64,000 nucleotides of DNA from Verrucomicrobium spinosum DSM 4136 = JCM 18804 (GCF_000172155.1 NZ_ABIZ01000001.1:6481105-6545104); one strand, 5' to 3'; counted from the stretch's first letter, positions 17,484 through 26,054 are shown. The notes: generated from the sequence alone by a model not told the origin. Translations and numbers: made by a program.

Positions 17484-19546
17484 CGGCTGGCAGGGACAGA
17501 GGTTAAAGCCGGGGTGGCAGCAGCTTGGGCCGCGGCCAGGTCAGCAGGGGCGGCAGCGGCAGTCGAGGCCGCCGCGAACTGCTCGTCATTGAGGATCTCT
17601 TGCTGGGCGGCGTTCTGAATGGTCCAGAGGCGACGGTAGAGGCCCTCTTGTTTCAGAAGGTCCTCCGGCTGCCCCTCCTGGATGATCCGGCCCTTGTCGA
17701 GCACGATCACCCGGTCGGCATGGGCCAGAGTGGAGAGCCGGTGGGCGATGACCAGCGTGGTGCGCTGCCCATGGCGGCTGCGCAGGGCCTGCAGGATGTT
17801 GGTCTCCGTCTCCGCATCCACTGCGCTCAGGGCATCATCCAGCAGCAGCACGGGCGTCTCCCGCAGCAGGGCACGGGCCAGGGCCACACGTTGACGCTGC
17901 CCACCCGAGAGGGTGACGCCACGCTCACCCACCAGGGTGCCGTAGTCGGCGGTGAAGGTGTTGATCGTGTCATGGATGTCTGCGAGTCGCGCCGCCTCCT
18001 GGATCTCCTCCTTGGCCGCGCCTTCGCGTCCCAGGCGGATGTTTTCCCCAATCGTCTTGGAGAAGAGGAAGGGTTCCTGCATCACCACGCTGAATTGGGA
18101 GCGCACCCACTGGCGGTCCAGAGTGGTGAGTTCCTGACCGTCCAGGCGGATCGAGCCGGAGCGGTAGTCATAGAGCCGCAGCAGCAGGTGCATGATGGTT
18201 GATTTCCCTGAACCCGAAGGCCCCAGGATCGCCAGCGTTTCACCCGGTCGCACGGTGAAGCTGATGCCATTGAGCGCCGCGCTCTTGCCGTCGTGGTCGA
18301 ACACCAGATCCCGCGCCTCGATGCCACCCTGAAAAGGATCAGGATGCCCACCGGCAGGGTCCGGCTTGCTTTCCTCCGCCTCGCTCAAGATCTCGCCCAT
18401 GCGGTTCAGCGCCACCGTGGCCTTGCCCAGGTCCGTGAGCGTGCGGCCCATCTGACGCACCGGCCAGAGGAGCATGTTCAGGAACATGATGAAGGCGAAC
18501 AGCGTGCCGACCGTGAGCGTGCCCTGGGAGATGAACCAGGCCCCGGCAATGAGGACGATCCCCTGCTGAATCAGCACAATGAGATCGGAGGTGGACCAGT
18601 ACCACGCCATAAGGCGCAGCAGGCGCAGACTCCGATCCCGGTAGAGCTGGTTCGGGGTGGCAAACTTGTTGATCTCGAAGCTCTGCCTCCCAAAGGCCCG
18701 CACCACACGCAGGCCGGTCAGGTTCTCCTGCACCACGCGTGTCACCTGTCCTTCCGCCTCATCCACCTCGCGGAACAGGTGTTTCACCCGTCCCACATAG
18801 ATGTAGCCAAAGAGCACAATCGGCACCACCAGGACAAAGGAGATCGCCGTCATCCGGCCATCGAGCAACAGCATCACCGGCACCGCCGTCAGCAACATCA
18901 GGATGGCATTGCTGATGTCCACCACCTGGGTGGAGAGCGCCATCCGCAGCGTCTCCACATCAGACGTGCAACGCTGGATCAGGTCACCCGTCTCGGCATG
19001 GTCATGGTACCGCGTCGGCAGCCGTTGCAGATGATCGTAGAGCCGGTCCTTGAGCCGCCGGGCAATGCCGTCGGAGGCCTGGGCCGCAAACCGACCCTTC
19101 AGGTAGCTGAAGACACCCGCGAGCACCGTCAGCCCCACCATGACCAGGGCTGGCAGCCAGAGATGCTGGCGCACCAGATCCGCCCCACCCATCCAGGAGA
19201 TCAGCACCGTGGAAAGCACCGCTTCCGGTGCCTCTTTGGCCGGAGTTGCTCCAGGCAAGACACCCGACTTCAGGGCAAAGTCGATCGTCGCACTGCCCAC
19301 CAGGGGGATGAGGTAGTTGATCACGGTGAAGACCAGCAGCGCCACAATGGCCAGCGCATATTGACCCCGGAACCCCTGCATCAGGGTCCAGAGCAGCGCC
19401 GCCGGAGCCTGCTTGGGCTTTGTCTTGGTCTTGGACTTCAAGTCCGAGTCCGGTTTGCTATATGAGTCCGGATCGGCGACCGGCTGCCCCCCTGTATCAG
19501 AGGCGGCCGGATCGGAGGGCGATGAATCACTGGATGAATTTCCCAT
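17480..19546 (-). CDS. Heterodimeric ABC exporter subunit (Asp in place of catalytic Glu)
   Basis: A 688-residue transmembrane-ATPase fusion, and the first gene of a two-gene operon. A charged Ser/Asp/Lys-rich segment of about 45 residues precedes helix 1, and an Ala-rich tail ends the protein. Walker A is GPSGSGKST and the signature LSGGQRQRVALARALL is canonical. Walker B reads VLLLDDALSAVD, so Asp replaces the catalytic Glu. In known heterodimers (TM287/288, BmrCD) this substitution marks the degenerate site. Here that site pairs with the LSTGQ signature of the partner. Confidence 0.93.
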   Translation of the reverse strand: MGNSSSDSSPSDPAASDTGGQPVADPDSYSKPDSDLKSKTKTKPKQAPAALLWTLMQGFRGQYALAIVALLVFTVINYLIPLVGSATIDFALKSGVLPGATPAKEAPEAVLSTVLISWMGGADLVRQHLWLPALVMVGLTVLAGVFSYLKGRFAAQASDGIARRLKDRLYDHLQRLPTRYHDHAETGDLIQRCTSDVETLRMALSTQVVDISNAILMLLTAVPVMLLLDGRMTAISFVLVVPIVLFGYIYVGRVKHLFREVDEAEGQVTRVVQENLTGLRVVRAFGRQSFEINKFATPNQLYRDRSLRLLRLMAWYWSTSDLIVLIQQGIVLIAGAWFISQGTLTVGTLFAFIMFLNMLLWPVRQMGRTLTDLGKATVALNRMGEILSEAEESKPDPAGGHPDPFQGGIEARDLVFDHDGKSAALNGISFTVRPGETLAILGPSGSGKSTIMHLLLRLYDYRSGSIRLDGQELTTLDRQWVRSQFSVVMQEPFLFSKTIGENIRLGREGAAKEEIQEAARLADIHDTINTFTADYGTLVGERGVTLSGGQRQRVALARALLRETPVLLLDDALSAVDAETETNILQALRSRHGQRTTLVIAHRLSTLAHADRVIVLDKGRIIQEGQPEDLLKQEGLYRRLWTIQNAAQQEILNDEQFAAASTAAAAPADLAAAQAAATPALTSVPASR

Positions 19547-20141
19547 GGGAGTGGAGGGCTATGAGAGGGTTGCAATGCGTGGGCAGGAACTGACGAACGA
19601 ACTCGGGCGACTGGGACGAAGACGGGAACAGACCGAAAAACAGACAGAGAGGCGAAGAGGCGGATTCTGATGGCGATGCCGAAAGGAGCTTTCGGAAGAG
19701 GAACACTGACGAAGGGGCACTGACCGATTTTGCGGCAGCGGGGGCGTTCCTTCCTAGACGAGATGCCTGCACTTTCGATCTGGTCCGGTCTGCCACCCGC
19801 TCTCTGGCTTTGGTGGAGGAACTGGCTGGACGGATCTCGAAAAGGGAATCAAGTCAATCAGCGATCAGGCAGCTCTCCACCCCTGGATTGTTCCAGGAGA
19901 CGCCGAAGTACGGGAAGAGCATCGCGTTCATAACGACGCTAGATTGTCACGGGGAATTGAGACTGGCAAGAAGTTTTTGAGACCGACTCGGTGGACGGGG
20001 CGCAAACAGTGAATTTTACTTAATCTTCACAGCCAGTAATTGCGATAAATCCACTCGTCATTCCGCTTTTTTCCGTCATCAACAAATTGAACTAATTGCA
20101 AGATTTTGTTGCGTTAAACCAACAAAACAGCATCAATCAAA
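19547..20141. other. Intergenic region and left edge of a low-GC island
   Basis: No gene is supported in these 595 bp. The first two-thirds is GC-rich upstream region of the ABC operon. From about 20010 the sequence becomes AT-rich and contains repeated AACAAA/TTGTT words up to the start of the island gene at 20142. I saw no copy of the tRNA-Arg 3' end here, so the left island border is only bracketed by the change in composition. Confidence 0.5.
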
Positions 20142-20900
20142 ATGGCCTTCGAAAAAGAGAAATATGCCGCATACCACCAAGACGTGATTGAACTCATCAA
20201 GCAGAGTCACGATTGGGAGAATTCAGAAGGTTTTATTGCAGATGGCGTAATCAATTCAGATACCTACTCTCAGCAGAAACTACGGGTGCTCTGCGTATTG
20301 GCCGAGTCTTACGGCTATGACAAAAATGGCGTCACGGACATCCAAAGTCAGTGTGCAGAAAACGACCTTCTTGGCCTTGGCAGTCCTGCTGTGAAATCTG
20401 TAAGAAGACTCACCTCTCTACTTTGGGCCCTGCTTTCTTCGCTCGAACACGGCCAGGAGATTGAGGAAACTGCCCTACACGGTCTGTACCGTTGCAACCC
20501 AAACAACCTGGATCGCCTTCAACAAACCCTGGCCCGACTGGCTTGGATAAACGTTAAGAAAGCTTCCAGGGCCGACGGCACAAGAATGGATGCCTTGGAA
20601 GTTTTCCGACATGCGACCGAACGCAATGGCAGTATATTGGCGAAGCAGATTGACGCGACATCACCCCATCTGATAATCATTTGCGGCGAACAGCCTTTCC
20701 GAGCCCTGCACTCGCTAAATCTACTTGGAGAAAATGTCCATCTAGGGAAAAAACTACAGCTCCAAGGAGGTGAAAACGGCCCTCTGGTCGTTGAACTCTC
20801 GCATCCCGCAGCGCGCACATGGAACTCCTACAAGAAACTCCACACAATTCTTAGCACGTTATTCCAATCGATACAAACATCCAAATCCTCGCTGTCATGA
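20142..20900 (+). CDS. Unknown protein, possible uracil-DNA-glycosylase-like fold
   Basis: A 252-residue soluble protein. Three blocks recall the uracil-DNA-glycosylase superfamily layout: an early strand LRVLCVLAESYGY, a mid-protein LAWINVKK, and a late PHLIIICGEQPFRAL followed by VELSHPAARTWNSYKKLHTI. The spacing of a glycine turn and a C-terminal HPAA motif fits that fold, but I cannot assign a known family. It starts the low-GC island and lies 90 bp upstream of the GNAT-PIN gene on the same strand. Co-function with that gene is inferred from position only. Confidence 0.6.
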   Translation: MAFEKEKYAAYHQDVIELIKQSHDWENSEGFIADGVINSDTYSQQKLRVLCVLAESYGYDKNGVTDIQSQCAENDLLGLGSPAVKSVRRLTSLLWALLSSLEHGQEIEETALHGLYRCNPNNLDRLQQTLARLAWINVKKASRADGTRMDALEVFRHATERNGSILAKQIDATSPHLIIICGEQPFRALHSLNLLGENVHLGKKLQLQGGENGPLVVELSHPAARTWNSYKKLHTILSTLFQSIQTSKSSLS

Positions 20901-20990
20901 GGTTCACGATTTCCGGCACAATGCAACCCCGATGAGCCGCATTGCTTGCTGCATGACCCAGCCACGTGACTTTCTCACTGTTACCTGCCG

Positions 20991-23003
20991 ATGAGCGTTC
21001 TAATTTCCGCAATAAAGGACACATCCAGATTCGACGAGATTTTTTCACTCTACCGGAAACACGCGGATATCCTTGGATTCATGCCTCGAGGAGCCTTTGA
21101 AGATGCCATTGCGAAAGGAACCTTGCTTGCTGCCATCGAGAACACTCAAGTTCTCGGATATCTACTCTACAGAGTTGCGCGCAACCGGGCATCCATCGCC
21201 CACCTTTGTGTAGGCGCAAATCAGCGAGAGAAAAAGATAGCCAGACAGCTCATTGACCGACTCAAACTGATCACGAGCAATCTCGATTGCATCACACTTA
21301 GATGTAGGAGCGACTACGAGGCAAACAAAGTTTGGCCGAAGTTTGGCTTTACCCCTAGGCTTCGAATCAAAGGAAGGGGCATTGATGGCACAGAACTGAT
21401 CATCTGGTGCTGCGACCACGAGCGCGACGACCTCTTCTCATACGGGACTAGCTCCAAGACGCGCGTCGCAATCGATGCGAACGTCTTCTTTGATCTAATA
21501 GATTCATCTCGGAAAAATCACTCTACTTCCTCATCGCTCACTGAGACTTGGATCGACGATACAGTTGAGCTTGTAGTTACCTCAGAAATTCTCAACGATA
21601 TTGAACGTTGCCCTGACATTCAGAACCGAAGGCTCAGCCAAAATCGGGCTTCAGAGTATCCTATGGTTAGCCCTGCAACTGCCAGAGTAGACTCCATAGC
21701 AGCACAGCTGCGCGAGGCGCATCCAGAACTTGCCACCAACGCTCGCGGTGAATCCGACCTAAGACATCTGGCAATTGCAATAGCCGATGGAGTTAAGTAT
21801 TTCGTGACCCGCGACCAGCTAGTGCTTGAAAAGTCACCTGAGATTCTTCAGGACTTTGACCTTCATATACTTGAACCTGTCGACCTGATTGGCCACCTTG
21901 ATATACTGGATAGAGAATGCGAGTATCAGCCACAACGGCTACATGCTACTGCGATCACATCGATTCGCGCTCGCTCCGATGATATAAAAGGGCTTGTCGA
22001 ATCTTTCGTTTCCAAACCCGAAGAGAAGCGACACGACTTCAAATCTTCCTTGGATAGTTACTTGACGAATCCGCGACAGTATAATGTTCAACTCACACAG
22101 AGTGACCAAAAGGAACCCATCCTTTTGAGCGCGATCGAAGACTCTACAGAAGGAACACGATTAAAACTTCTGCGACTAGCATCTCACCCGCTAGCTCCAA
22201 CAGTGCTGCGACATTTACTGATGCGCATCATTCGCGAGCATGCGAACAAGGGACAACGCTCCCTCCGCGTAGACGAGCCTTTGCTCACTACTGAAGTCAA
22301 GTCTGCATTAGAAGAGCTTGGGTTCTATTGCCACAACAAAATCTGGATCAAGCCGTTGCTGAGAGGTTTTTTGAACAAGGAAGAAATACAACCCAACACG
22401 CATCCAATTGCCACTCCCAGCAGCTATTTGGAAGATCCTGATCTTCTAGAAAGCTTCATTTGGCCAGCGAAAGTCGACTCACCTGATATTCCCAACTACT
22501 TGGTCCCGATTCGTGCTGAATGGGCAGAACACTTCTTTGACCTAGATCTGTCCTCAATGCGATTGCCGGGGATCTGTTCAGTGCGCCCAGAACTGAATTT
22601 GGGAGTAGAGTCTGTGTACTTTAGCGCCGCAAAACTCCACTTTGCTGCTCCTGGTCGCATTCTCTGGTACGTAAGCAAAGGGAATGAGAGCCTCGGCAGC
22701 ATGGAAGTCAAAGCGATTTCCCGCTTGCGGAGCGTTGTCCGCGGCGGGCCGAAGGAACTATTCAAAAGGTTCCGGAGGCTTGGTGTTTATGAGTGGGATG
22801 ACGTATACAATGCAGCCAACAAAAACGTCAATACAGAGCTCGTCGCGCTACGCTTTTCCCATACGGAACTTTTCAATTGGCCAATCAAACGCTCTCAGTT
22901 CGCAGAGCTTGGAATAAAAGGAAGCTTGCAAGGGCCTAGAAGTATTCCATACAGCACATTCAAAACAATCTATAACCTAGGCACCCTCGGCATCTCCAAA
23001 TGA
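20991..23003 (+). CDS. Three-domain GNAT-PIN-ASCH/PUA-like fusion protein
   Basis: A 670-residue protein. Residues 1-140 look like a GNAT acetyltransferase, with VLGYLLYRVARNRASIAHLC and the acetyl-CoA loop NQREKKIARQLIDRL. Residues 155-300 look like a PIN RNase: RVAIDANVFFDLID (Asp162), a downstream acidic helix, GESDLRHLAIAIADG (Asp256) and YFVTRD. Residues of about 300-530 are helical and unassigned. Residues 541-640 (APGRILWYVS ... ISRLRSVVRGGP ... ALRFSHTELF) resemble ASCH/EVE-type PUA folds that bind modified RNA or DNA. The next gene, a stand-alone ASCH protein, overlaps by ATGA. The combination suggests nucleic-acid modification plus cleavage. Base composition is lower in GC than the flanking genome. 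Confidence 0.75.
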   Translation: MSVLISAIKDTSRFDEIFSLYRKHADILGFMPRGAFEDAIAKGTLLAAIENTQVLGYLLYRVARNRASIAHLCVGANQREKKIARQLIDRLKLITSNLDCITLRCRSDYEANKVWPKFGFTPRLRIKGRGIDGTELIIWCCDHERDDLFSYGTSSKTRVAIDANVFFDLIDSSRKNHSTSSSLTETWIDDTVELVVTSEILNDIERCPDIQNRRLSQNRASEYPMVSPATARVDSIAAQLREAHPELATNARGESDLRHLAIAIADGVKYFVTRDQLVLEKSPEILQDFDLHILEPVDLIGHLDILDRECEYQPQRLHATAITSIRARSDDIKGLVESFVSKPEEKRHDFKSSLDSYLTNPRQYNVQLTQSDQKEPILLSAIEDSTEGTRLKLLRLASHPLAPTVLRHLLMRIIREHANKGQRSLRVDEPLLTTEVKSALEELGFYCHNKIWIKPLLRGFLNKEEIQPNTHPIATPSSYLEDPDLLESFIWPAKVDSPDIPNYLVPIRAEWAEHFFDLDLSSMRLPGICSVRPELNLGVESVYFSAAKLHFAAPGRILWYVSKGNESLGSMEVKAISRLRSVVRGGPKELFKRFRRLGVYEWDDVYNAANKNVNTELVALRFSHTELFNWPIKRSQFAELGIKGSLQGPRSIPYSTFKTIYNLGTLGISK

Positions 23004-23467
23004 GTTCCACCGCAGTCTTAATGTCCATTAAGCCCAAGTACGCAGATCTGATTTTCTCAGGCGCGAAGACTGTCGAATTGAGAAGAGTTTGTCCCAAACT
23101 CAAGCCTGGAGATTTGGTCCTTGTATACGCGTCTGGCCCTCGCATGGCGCTAATTGGCAAATTTGAGGTTAAGGGCATTTTGTCTGGCAAAAAGTCTGCT
23201 TTTTACGATGAATTTGGAGCATCGTCAGGAATATCCAGGGCAGAATTCAACAGCTATTTTTCAGGAGTCGCAACGGCACACGGAATTCAAATTGGCAGAA
23301 CTTGGAAGCTCAAACCCGAAACCTCCCTCAACGTGCTGCGTCGACGATTTGAGGGCTTTCACCCCCCTCAATCCTATCGCTATTTGCTCGAGTTTGAGCA
23401 CGCTAGTCTTACCGCATCTCAAGGAAACGAGTCTACTGCCTCCACCCAAGGCAGACTCAATGCGTGA
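23000..23467 (+). CDS. ASCH-domain protein
   Basis: A 155-residue protein whose N-terminus, AVLMSIKPKYADLIFSGAKT followed by VELRR, is the hallmark of ASCH domains: a beta strand, then the helix with a conserved Gly-x-Lys and Glu-x-Arg. LKPGDLVLVYASGP is the next strand-loop. ASCH domains have a PUA-like fold; the E. coli member YqfB hydrolyses N4-acetylcytidine. Translation is coupled to the GNAT-PIN fusion by the 4-bp overlap at 23000. An acetyltransferase next to a possible de-acetylating ASCH protein is notable, but activity is not proven. Confidence 0.8.
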   Translation: MSSTAVLMSIKPKYADLIFSGAKTVELRRVCPKLKPGDLVLVYASGPRMALIGKFEVKGILSGKKSAFYDEFGASSGISRAEFNSYFSGVATAHGIQIGRTWKLKPETSLNVLRRRFEGFHPPQSYRYLLEFEHASLTASQGNESTASTQGRLNA

Positions 23468-23850
23468 AAATACAGCCTAAATCCCTGCTTCACGATGGAC
23501 GCCACCATCTCAACGAAGGCTTCCTGCTCGCCATGAACATGATCGGCATCCAGCGCCTGATAGTAAGCCAGGCGACGTTCTACGGGCAGAATCGCAGGCG
23601 GGTAGCCCGCCTTCATCAGTTCCAGGTTCATGAGCAACCGTGAAGCTCTCCCGTTGCCGTCCACAAAGGGAGGGATCTTCAAGACGTCGCAGTGAACCCG
23701 CGCAGCCCGCTCGACGGGATGCAGACTCATCGCCTCGCTGATACCAAGCGGTGAAACGCTCCATCAGTTCCCGCACCACGACCTGGTCAGGCCGACAGAT
23801 GCTCAGCGCCAGCAATTCGCACGTTCACCGTGCGGTAGCGTCCTGCATTG
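23419..23850 (-). pseudogene. Fic-family protein remnant, frameshifted, catalytic His lost
   Basis: Reading on the minus strand, three pieces in different frames make a Fic C-terminal half: AGRYRTVNVRIAGAEH, then RPDQVVVRELMERFTAWYQ, then SLHPVERAARVHCD onward to FRLYFHAL. The Fic motif reads KIPPFVDGNGR where HPF is expected, so the catalytic His of the AMP-transfer motif is Pro. At least two frameshifts and loss of the N-terminus make it inactive. The 3' end overlaps the ASCH gene on the other strand. Confidence 0.8.
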
Positions 23851-24156
23851 TTAGAGTTTCAGGCCTGCTAGCAACTCCTTTGCTCTTTGGCTGATGTCAG
23901 GGTCCGTTGTTTCCATGAAGATCAACGCCACCGCTTCTTTTGCTTTGCTTTCAGGCAACTCTAACCCTTCCGCCACATGGCGGGCATCATCAGGCGTGAT
24001 GTCGTTGCCAGCCTTGAGCTTGGCTTCGATCAGATTCTTAAACTTCGTTTGGCTCGCTCGTTGTTTTTTTCCGAGCCAGACGAAGCCTGACATAGCGCAG
24101 GCGGCAAGCGCCGCAACGGCGATTATTAGCATGACATCAGGTGTTTCCATAGTCAC
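23851..24156 (-). CDS. Small membrane-anchored protein of unknown function
   Basis: A 101-residue protein with one N-terminal membrane helix (VMLIIAVAALAACAMSGFVW), a basic patch, then a predicted helical domain (NDITPDDARHVAEGLELPES and ISQRAKELLAGLKL). I do not recognise a family. It lies directly upstream of the Fic remnant on the same strand, inside the tRNA-Arg island. Confidence 0.55.
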   Translation of the reverse strand: MTMETPDVMLIIAVAALAACAMSGFVWLGKKQRASQTKFKNLIEAKLKAGNDITPDDARHVAEGLELPESKAKEAVALIFMETTDPDISQRAKELLAGLKL

Positions 24157-24202
24157 CTGAGTAGGACCAAAACTCAGGAACTCAACAACAAAGAAAAAAG
24201 TT

Positions 24203-24506
24203 TCACACCGCCTGCAGCTGCGTCCGGAGGCTTGACAGCTCAGTACGTGCCAGATCGCGCTCGCCAGTCAGTGCGGTGATCTGGGCCTGTAGTTCACCCT
24301 TGCCCTTGAACATCGCAATGGCCGTGTCACCCCCCCCGGCTTCACCGCCTGAGGAACCGCCGCTGGCGGAGCGTTCGAGGCTTCAGGAGCCCTCTTGCCA
24401 GGCTCGCCAGCAGGGGCTCCACGGGCGCAGCACCCGGACTACCGCTGGACGGCGCGCCGGAGGCATAGTCATTGGCAGGATCGAAAACGTTGCCTCCCTC
24501 GATATG
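24203..24506 (-). pseudogene. Phage-like protein C-terminal remnant with frameshift
   Basis: The minus strand encodes FDPANDYASGAPSSGSPG, an Ala/Pro-rich linker (APEASNAPPAAVPQAVKP), then after a change of frame DTAIAMFKGKGELQAQITAL and ERDLARTELSSLRTQLQAV before a stop at 24203. The frame change coincides with a run of eight C on the plus strand near 24330. The coiled-coil end and linker resemble the tail of a phage structural or protease-type protein, but I cannot name it. Confidence 0.45.
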
Positions 24507-25172
24507 TCAATCAGCAGGATCTTCAGCCAGAGTTACCAACTCGCGGTGCACCTGATTCAATTGGTTCGTAAGATCTATCAAACGCTGCGCACCATCAGCA
24601 ATCGATTGCATTTGTTTCTTATGCGCTCGATGTCCTTTTAGCCCCTCAATATACTGATCCACCATCAGACTGCTATTTCCCCTCAGTTCTTCGATCCTTT
24701 CCTCCTGACGAGCGATTCGCTCATCTAATTTGGCCACCTCGGACAGATGATGGGATAAGGTCTGTTCGTATCCGTTGATCGACAAGTCCTGCTGATGCTC
24801 TCCGAAAACATGAGGATGCCAGGCAAGCAAACGATCTTGTTCTTGGCGAATGAGCACGGGAATCGCGGCCAACAGCGCTGACAGGCGCGTTACTTTAACT
24901 TGGTTGTGTAGCGCATTAGCCTGATCGCTTAGTTCCTTTGTATTAGCTCGAAGTTCCAGACGCTGCAAAGTGAGAGTTGCAAACGTCAACAAGAACGCCA
25001 TCCCAGCAACCAAGGCTGCGAACGCGTCAAACCAATTAGATACGCCGTCCTTGCTGTTCCATTGAATCACCAAGGCTATTATCCACCCGGAAATCAGCAG
25101 AATAATAGACCAGTTGAACCGATCTGCCTCGCCTTCTGGGACTTGCGGCCCTTCATTATTTGCTCCTAACAT
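24507..25172 (-). CDS. Two-helix membrane protein with long coiled coil, unknown function
   Basis: A 221-residue protein with two adjacent membrane helices (WSIILLISGWIIALVIQW and FAALVAGMAFLLTFATLTL). A long cytoplasmic helical domain with heptad character follows (LHNQVKVTRLSALL ... LDERIARQEERIEELRG ... LTNQLNQVHRELVTLAE). No enzymatic motif is visible. It is in the tRNA-Arg island, between phage-like fragments, and could be an accessory or defence-associated membrane sensor. That role is not shown by sequence. Confidence 0.55.
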   Translation of the reverse strand: MLGANNEGPQVPEGEADRFNWSIILLISGWIIALVIQWNSKDGVSNWFDAFAALVAGMAFLLTFATLTLQRLELRANTKELSDQANALHNQVKVTRLSALLAAIPVLIRQEQDRLLAWHPHVFGEHQQDLSINGYEQTLSHHLSEVAKLDERIARQEERIEELRGNSSLMVDQYIEGLKGHRAHKKQMQSIADGAQRLIDLTNQLNQVHRELVTLAEDPAD

Positions 25173-25210
25173 TCACCAAGATTGACCAAAGTTGGAAGGG
25201 TGCAATAGAA

Positions 25211-25351
25211 TCATTCGAGCAACTCGGCCACTACATGCGCAAGGGTAGGCGTGAGACCATCCACTAGGCCGGCCTGCATTGCTTGATCAGCGTAGAACCA
25301 CTGCCACCACTGCGGAAACCGCGTGGAGAAGTCACCCCCCATGTGCCCCAT
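25211..25351 (-). CDS. Small ORF of 46 codons, phage-like
   Basis: Encodes MGHMGGDFSTRFPQWWQWFY then ADQAMQAGLVDGLTPTLAHV and a short end. The Trp-rich block and DQAMQAGLVDG tail look like a real protein end rather than chance, and recall the C-terminus of ClpP-like phage head proteases. It may be a fragment of a decayed gene. It is 38 bp upstream of the coiled-coil membrane protein gene. Confidence 0.35.
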   Translation of the reverse strand: MGHMGGDFSTRFPQWWQWFYADQAMQAGLVDGLTPTLAHVVAELLE

Positions 25352-25415
25352 CTGCCGTTGTTATTTCCTCAATTGACCACCCGCGATGTCGCGGGTGATG
25401 CAGCCGCCGCTGCAT

Positions 25416-25529
25416 TTAGGGCCGAGGATCGACTGCGCGCTCCAGCAGTAACCGGCGGCCATTGATCATGCCGCAATCCAGCTGCCAGCCGTAGTTGCCA
25501 GAAGGATACTTGCGCCTGCGGACTTTCAT
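25416..25529 (-). pseudogene. Phage-type integrase N-terminal fragment
   Basis: A 37-codon fragment, MKVRRRKYPSGNYGWQLDCG then MINGRRLLLERAVDPRP, matches the Arm-type DNA-binding start of tyrosine recombinases (RKYPSGNYGWQ-like strand pair). It then hits a stop; no catalytic domain follows. It lies 169 bp from the 3' end of tRNA-Arg, the usual place for the integrase of an element inserted in a tRNA gene. Confidence 0.6.
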
Positions 25530-25697
25530 GATCCCACAACATAAAAACGCGTAACGTCCACGTCACGCCTAAGATGTCACGAATGGTCACGAACCGTCCC
25601 GAATGGGCACCTAATGGCTCAGGCGGACAGAGAGATGGAGACAAGCAAAACCTCTGATGATGAGGTGTTAGGAGTGCTTTCCGTTTGTTAGAGAAAG

Positions 25698-25771
25698 CGC
25701 ACCCGTCAGGATTCGAACCTGAAACCTTCTGATCCGTAGTCAGATGCTCTAATCCGTTGAGCTACGGGTGC
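25698..25771 (-). tRNA. tRNA-Arg (anticodon ACG)
   Basis: The minus strand gives acceptor GCACCCG / CGGGTGC with discriminator G, D-arm GCTCAACGGATTAGAGC, anticodon arm CTGACTACGGATCAG (ACG) and T-arm CAGGTTCGAATCCTG. The 3' end faces the low-GC island, which makes it the probable integration site. Confidence 0.95.
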
Positions 25772-25998
25772 TTGTGTCGTTCGCAGATCGTGTCGGCGAG
25801 GGATTGGAAGAATAGGCGGAAAGCGGTTTTTGTCAAACTTCGGGCAGAGATTTTTTCAGATTTTTTTGAGCCTTGGGAAGTTGAGAGCAGATGGGTTGGA
25901 TGGGGCCGGGAATGCTGCGATCCCGTTCAGGTGAAGAGGCTTGCGACTTGGACTGGCTCACCCGCATGGGCTGTCGCGCTTCGGCCAACCTCATGAAT

Positions 25999-26028
25999 CC
26001 TTCGTGCCTTTGTGCCTTCGTGTGAGGA
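25999..26028 (+). repeat. Short dispersed repeat, family C, copy 2
   Basis: TTCGTGCCTTTGTGCCTTCG then TGTGAGGATT. It lies 27 bp before a family B copy, the same pairing seen near 29895. Confidence 0.7.
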
Positions 26029-26054
26029 TTCAGATCTTCCGTTCCAGCGAACGA

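Noticed and set aside
18293-19465. Long open frame of 390 codons on the plus strand
   Set aside because: Antisense to the ABC exporter subunit, with unnatural composition and no family motifs.
19900-20141. Second attachment site of the tRNA-Arg island
   Set aside because: I searched by eye for the tRNA 3' sequence CAGGATTCGAACCTG in this region and found no match.
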